A stretch of 7,829 bases of DNA from Candidatus Saccharibacteria bacterium CG10_big_fil_rev_8_21_14_0_10_47_8 (GTDB lineage Bacteria; Patescibacteriota; Saccharimonadia; Saccharimonadales; UBA10212). Below the pieces are notes generated by a model. The model was not told the origin of the DNA and did no database searches. It saw only the letters and a program-made list of their open reading frames with translations. Where the stretch lies: NCBI GenBank assembly GCA_002793885.1, contig PFEG01000021.1:1-7829 (forward strand), in the 5' to 3' direction. Numbering within the stretch: position 1 is the stretch's first letter; each line of letters opens with the position of its first letter. A program made the position numbers and the translations under genes. This document shows positions 5,694 to 7,829 of this stretch, one piece after another.

Positions 5694-5859
5694 AGTAAGT
5701 TAAAAAACATAAAAAACTTACTAAATTGACAGTTCCTGAGTGAGGTCAGGACTGGATGACGCTCAAACTTCGCGAAAGCGGGGCGAGAGCGATCAGTCAC
5801 AGCCAAAGGCGGTAAGCGCTAAATAGTAATATCTAAAGAGCGCATTTACCGCCTAGGCT
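5694..5859 (+). ncRNA. Candidate structured RNA or leader: four consecutive hairpins
   Basis: Four stems follow one another: AGTAAGTT/AACTTACT (5694-5701, 5715-5722); CAGT-t-CCTGA/TCAGG-ACTG (5730-5754); CGCTC/GAGCG (5760-5764, 5787-5791) enclosing CTTCGC-GAAA-GCGGGG with a GNRA tetraloop (5768-5783); and a long stem AGCC-aa-AGGCGGTAA-GCGCT pairing with 5839-5859, 18 bp with small bulges. A possible promoter TTGACC-N17-TAGTCT (5660-5688) would start transcription at about 5695. There is no U-run at the end, so this may be the leader of the membrane protein gene at 5862 rather than a free RNA. No known RNA class was recognised. Confidence 0.4.
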
Positions 5860-5873
5860 TCATGTTCTACAAT
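5845..5873 (+). promoter_or_regulatory. Possible promoter at the start of the membrane protein gene
   Basis: -35 TTTACC (5845-5850), 17-nt spacer, -10 TACAAT (5868-5873). The start of transcription would fall at about 5880, the first base of an in-frame GTG, implying a leaderless mRNA. If so, the -10 box lies inside the longer ATG frame and the ATG at 5862 is not used. Confidence 0.4.
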
Positions 5874-6224
5874 ACGGGCGTGAACATACGCCAAAAACAC
5901 ATCTTACTACCGGCCGTCACAACGACTGGTAGTTTTTTGTGTATGGTAATTCTGGCTATGACTACTAGCCCGATTAAGGAAGTTACTTATGCAGTTGTGT
6001 TTTTTTGCCTGGCGATGATCTTTTTGGTTAGCTTTGGCTATCTGTTAGTCGGTTTGCACCATGGCCAAACTGGCCCAAAAAGCCGGTACCGGATATTTAC
6101 CTTAAGTTTTTTAGTACTAGTAGGATTGATGTTGCTTAGCTCCCAAGCTCTAAATTGGGTAGACGGCGTAGTGCTTGTGCTGATTGGCTGTGGGCTCTGG
6201 TTTTACAGCGGCCACCGAGCCTAG
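5862..6224 (+). CDS. Small membrane protein with four predicted helices
   Basis: 120 aa from ATG 5862, or 114 aa from GTG 5880. Hydrophobic segments at about 15-34, 41-65, 78-97 and 100-116 suggest four transmembrane helices, with short polar connections including HHGQTGPKSRYR (66-77). The product is mostly membrane with no extramembrane domain and no catalytic motif. Small proteins of this type are common and unnamed in CPR genomes; I give no function. Neither start has a good Shine-Dalgarno. The GTG is favoured by a TACAAT box placed 7 nt upstream, as for the next gene, and by the more typical MNIRQKHILLP beginning; ATG 5862 is kept here as the outer limit. It follows a series of strong hairpins and is followed by heptamer repeats, without a clear terminator. 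Confidence 0.72.
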   Translation: MFYNTGVNIRQKHILLPAVTTTGSFLCMVILAMTTSPIKEVTYAVVFFCLAMIFLVSFGYLLVGLHHGQTGPKSRYRIFTLSFLVLVGLMLLSSQALNWVDGVVLVLIGCGLWFYSGHRA

Positions 6225-6230
6225 CTCTAA

Positions 6231-6257
6231 CCGTTTACTTTTCACCATTCACCGTTT
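6231..6257. repeat. Heptamer-type spacer repeat, inverted orientation
   Basis: On the minus strand it reads AAAC, GGTGAAT, GGTGAAA, AGTAAAC, GG: seven-base units of the form GGTRAAN. The same family occurs in forward orientation at 6965-6992, so the Pro-rich gene between them is bracketed by inverted copies (15 of 18 bases match between 6240-6257, reversed, and 6975-6992). Confidence 0.55.
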
Positions 6258-6378
6258 AGCGTGCGTTCACTTTTAACCTTTTTACGGTTGATGGGTAAAG
6301 CATAATGTATGGTAAAAGGAAAACAGAACAAGGGAATTACATTAAAGCCGTGGGCTGGTGTGGTGTGCGGGTCGTAGG

Positions 6379-6384
6379 TATAAT
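6379..6384 (+). promoter_or_regulatory. Perfect -10 box, leaderless start of the Pro-rich gene
   Basis: TATAAT at 6379-6384, followed by six bases and then ATG at 6391. Transcription start seven bases after the box would coincide with the A of the ATG. No Shine-Dalgarno and no good -35 are present. This also decides the start against the longer frame from 6358. Confidence 0.6.
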
Positions 6385-6390
6385 AAAAGC

Positions 6391-6861
6391 ATGAGCACAG
6401 GTAATATTGAACCAACACCCCAGTTTGAAAGCGCGCCGCCTCCGGCTGGCATGGAGAAGGCCCAGGAGCAGGCTGTGGAGCGCGCCGGGCCGCAGGAAAC
6501 CCAGCGGCCAAGTTCTCAGCCCAAGCAAACTACTGATCAGTCTGTAGCGCCACCTGTAATTCCGGCCGCGCCGCCTCCAGTGGCCCCCGTAGCTGACGAT
6601 ACTAGCCAACCAGTTTCCAGTGCCACAAGGGACCTACACGCTGAAGAGTCTGATTTAATAGAAAAAGAATGGGTGCAAAGAGCTAAACACATTGTTTCAT
6701 CGACCCAGGATGACCCTTATAAACAGAAAAGCGAGATCAGCAAAGCCAAAGCTGACTACATCCAAAAGCGGTTTAATAAGACTATTAAGGTAGACGACTC
6801 ATTCGGTAAGGCTCAGAGTCGTCCTGGGCTAAGCCGAACGGACGACTCAGCAGGAGCATGA
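6391..6861 (+). CDS. Pro/Ala-rich hypothetical protein with conserved C-terminal helical core
   Basis: 156 aa from ATG 6391. Residues 1-80 are low complexity, rich in Pro, Ala, Gln and Glu (for example PPVIPAAPPPVAPVA, 54-68), and probably disordered. Residues about 84-134 form a charged helical core, ESDLIEKEWVQRAKHIV then DDPYKQKSEISKAKADYIQKRF. From memory, similar small proteins with this core occur in CPR genomes beside type IV secretion/pilus-like genes, which fits the next gene; this is not verified. A role as a cytoplasmic adaptor of that system is only a guess. No signal peptide or helix for the membrane. The start is set by TATAAT seven bases upstream. The stop TGA overlaps an ATG (ATGA) that opens a short frame across the spacer. 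Minus-strand frames opposite this gene are shadows. Confidence 0.78.
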   Translation: MSTGNIEPTPQFESAPPPAGMEKAQEQAVERAGPQETQRPSSQPKQTTDQSVAPPVIPAAPPPVAPVADDTSQPVSSATRDLHAEESDLIEKEWVQRAKHIVSSTQDDPYKQKSEISKAKADYIQKRFNKTIKVDDSFGKAQSRPGLSRTDDSAGA

Positions 6862-6873
6862 GTAAACTCATGT

Positions 6874-6912
6874 ATTTCACATTTCACATTTCACATTTCA
6901 CAATTATTTCAC
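6874..6912. repeat. Heptamer tandem repeat ATTTCAC
   Basis: Four perfect tandem copies of ATTTCAC (6874-6901) and a fifth at 6906-6912. Its reverse complement, GTGAAAT, is close to the GGTGAAT/GGTGAAA units at 6231-6257. Confidence 0.8.
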
Positions 6913-6964
6913 AATTTCCATTTATCAGTGCGGCTCAATGGCCAATGGCCAGGGGTAAATTATT

Positions 6965-6992
6965 GGTAAACGGTAAACGGTCAATGGTAAAT
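6965..6992. repeat. Heptamer tandem repeat GGTAAAC
   Basis: Four seven-base units in tandem: GGTAAAC, GGTAAAC, GGTCAAT, GGTAAAT. A CAATGGC pair (6936-6949) precedes it. Together with 6874-6912 it fills the 151-bp spacer between the two secretion-locus candidates. Confidence 0.75.
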
Positions 6993-7000
6993 GCCTCCGC

Positions 7001-7005
7001 AGGAG
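7001..7005 (+). promoter_or_regulatory. Shine-Dalgarno of the membrane-anchored ATPase-family gene
   Basis: AGGAG followed by a 7-nt spacer and ATG 7013. It supports this start even though no stop is reached in the window. Confidence 0.75.
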
Positions 7006-7012
7006 ATCGAGG

Positions 7013-7829
7013 ATGAGCCTGTTAATAGTACTAGTAAGTTTTTTGGTTCTGGTTTTAGCGGGCTGCGGGTTCGGTTACCTTTACGTGCGCCGGCTTTACA
7101 GGGAACAGAAGAACTACGAGCGAGGCCTAAAGATGATTCCGTTGCTTATCCATCTGCCTCCCCCTAGCGATGATACTGATGCCGGCGGCCGTGACAGACG
7201 TGATGTAGTAGACGAAAATATTTCTCGAGCTGAGGTGCTGTATAACATCATGGCCAGCACATTTCAGAAGGGTTTTAAGCTCAAGTTTTACGGGCAGAGG
7301 CACATAGGCCTGGAAATCTTAGCCAACAAGGGCACGGTGCATTTTTATGCTGCTGTACCTGTAAACCTTGTAGATGTTGTAAAACAGGCGGTAGTCAGCG
7401 CCTATCCGTCAGCCAGCCTGGAAGAAGTAGCTGAACACAATATTTTTAGCCCGATAGGCCGGATTACCGGTACTTTGGGTGGCGAGCTAACTCTCAAGGA
7501 GCATTATTCTTACCCGATAGCCACCTATCACGACTTAAAGCGTGACACCATGCAGGCCCTACTTAGCTCGCTGTCTACTTTGGATAAAGATGATGGCGCC
7601 GGTATCCAGATACTGCTTAGGCCGGCTGACAGCGGCTGGCGGCGTATGGCGGCCAGCGAGGCGTCTAAAAAGCGCAAGGGCGGAAAGTCCGCGCCCAAAG
7701 GTTTCGGAGCCGGTTTCTGGTGGATCGGCCAGGCATTCGGGGCCTTGGCTAAGCCGCCGGAGAACAGGGTTGACGGTAAAAAAGAAGGCGAGCCGGAACA
7801 CAAGACCTCATCGCTTGACGAGTCAATCA
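7013..7829 (+). CDS. Membrane-anchored N-terminal part of a CPR DUF87/VirB4-like secretion ATPase (partial)
   Basis: 272 codons and one base, open at the window end. Residues 3-24 form one hydrophobic anchor followed by RRLYREQK, so the rest is likely cytoplasmic. An LAGC sequence (15-18) mimics a lipobox, but the following basic segment fits a plain anchor. Then come LLIHLPPPSDD (44-54), a mixed alpha/beta region with KGTVHFYAAVP (106-116), a second block with HYSYPIATYHDL (164-175), and IQILLRPADSGWR (198-210), followed by a Lys-rich linker and FWWIGQAFGALAKP (235-248). This order matches, from memory, the N-terminal domain (DUF8128-like) of CPR proteins that carry a C-terminal DUF87/VirB4-type P-loop ATPase, related to type IV secretion and conjugation. 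The ATPase part with Walker motifs is not in the window, so the energy function is inferred. A good Shine-Dalgarno supports the start. Confidence 0.8.
   Translation, partial: MSLLIVLVSFLVLVLAGCGFGYLYVRRLYREQKNYERGLKMIPLLIHLPPPSDDTDAGGRDRRDVVDENISRAEVLYNIMASTFQKGFKLKFYGQRHIGLEILANKGTVHFYAAVPVNLVDVVKQAVVSAYPSASLEEVAEHNIFSPIGRITGTLGGELTLKEHYSYPIATYHDLKRDTMQALLSSLSTLDKDDGAGIQILLRPADSGWRRMAASEASKKRKGGKSAPKGFGAGFWWIGQAFGALAKPPENRVDGKKEGEPEHKTSSLDESI

Noticed and set aside
5618..5806. 62-aa minus frame
   Set aside because: Runs antisense through the hairpin series and over an operator-like palindrome; no Shine-Dalgarno and no protein-like pattern.
4841..5861. RNase P RNA, tmRNA, SRP RNA or tRNA in the gene-poor region
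   Set aside because: Looked for the conserved GAGGAAAGTC-type P4 bases, the tmRNA GGATTCGAC start and T-arm GTTCGA, and the SRP GGAAGCAGCC loop on both strands without success.
6242..6609. Two minus frames opposite the Pro-rich gene
   Set aside because: Arg/Ala/Pro-rich composition is the complement of the GC-rich Pro/Ala codons; shadows of the plus-strand gene, which has a perfect -10 box and a conserved-looking core.
7013..7090. Lipoprotein signal (LAGC) in the 7013 protein
   Set aside because: The anchor is followed directly by a strongly basic segment and the family architecture is cytoplasmic behind one helix; an uncleaved anchor fits better.
7528..7803. Two minus frames near the right end
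   Set aside because: Antisense to the well-supported membrane-anchored ORF that starts at 7013 and is open to the window edge.

Overview
The window looks like a piece of a Candidate Phyla Radiation (Patescibacteria) chromosome, most likely Saccharibacteria or a close relative. The reasons are the compact infC-rpmI-rplT operon, a YifB/ComM-type competence ATPase, small multi-helix membrane proteins, and a 3'-terminal gene whose N-terminal half matches the membrane-anchored domain that CPR genomes place in front of DUF87/VirB4-like ATPases. TGA is used as a stop (comM, infC 5' boundary, two other genes), so this is not a TGA=Gly lineage. The lineage call is from remembered family resemblance, not from a search.

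Left part (1-2501, minus strand): comM, then infC, rpmI and the first 14 codons of rplT. infC has no ATG/GTG/TTG at its true N-terminus. The IF3 N-terminal domain extends upstream to an AUA codon at 854-856, giving 169 aa, which parallels the classic non-AUG start of infC elsewhere. The infC-rpmI pair is bracketed by two 72-bp, 69/72-identical inverted repeat arms (62-133 and 908-979). The right arm touches both the comM stop codon and the -35 box of a good infC promoter.

Divergent region (2502-2825): non-coding. A 21-bp inverted repeat (2491-2511 / 2638-2658, one mismatch) has one arm lying over the comM start codon and encloses 126 bp. The rightward promoter for the next gene follows.

Middle (2826-4604, plus): one large, AT-richer, unrecognised 592-aa soluble protein with a histidine-rich conserved-looking core, ended by a bidirectional terminator.

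Long gene-poor stretch (4605-5861): not empty on close reading. It holds a candidate minus-strand small RNA (about 4804 down to 4640), a 41-aa minus-strand ORF with a good ribosome binding site (5436-5561), two matching palindromes with core TTGTA-N5-TACAA upstream of it, and a run of four hairpins on the plus strand (5694-5859). About 600 bp (4841-5435) show nothing coding.

Right part (5862-7829, plus): a 4-helix small membrane protein, a Pro/Ala-rich 156-aa protein that appears to be translated from a leaderless mRNA, heptamer-repeat spacers, and the 5' part of a membrane-anchored protein of the CPR type IV secretion/pilus-like ATPase family. The last two are plausibly parts of one secretion or conjugation-like locus that continues beyond the window.
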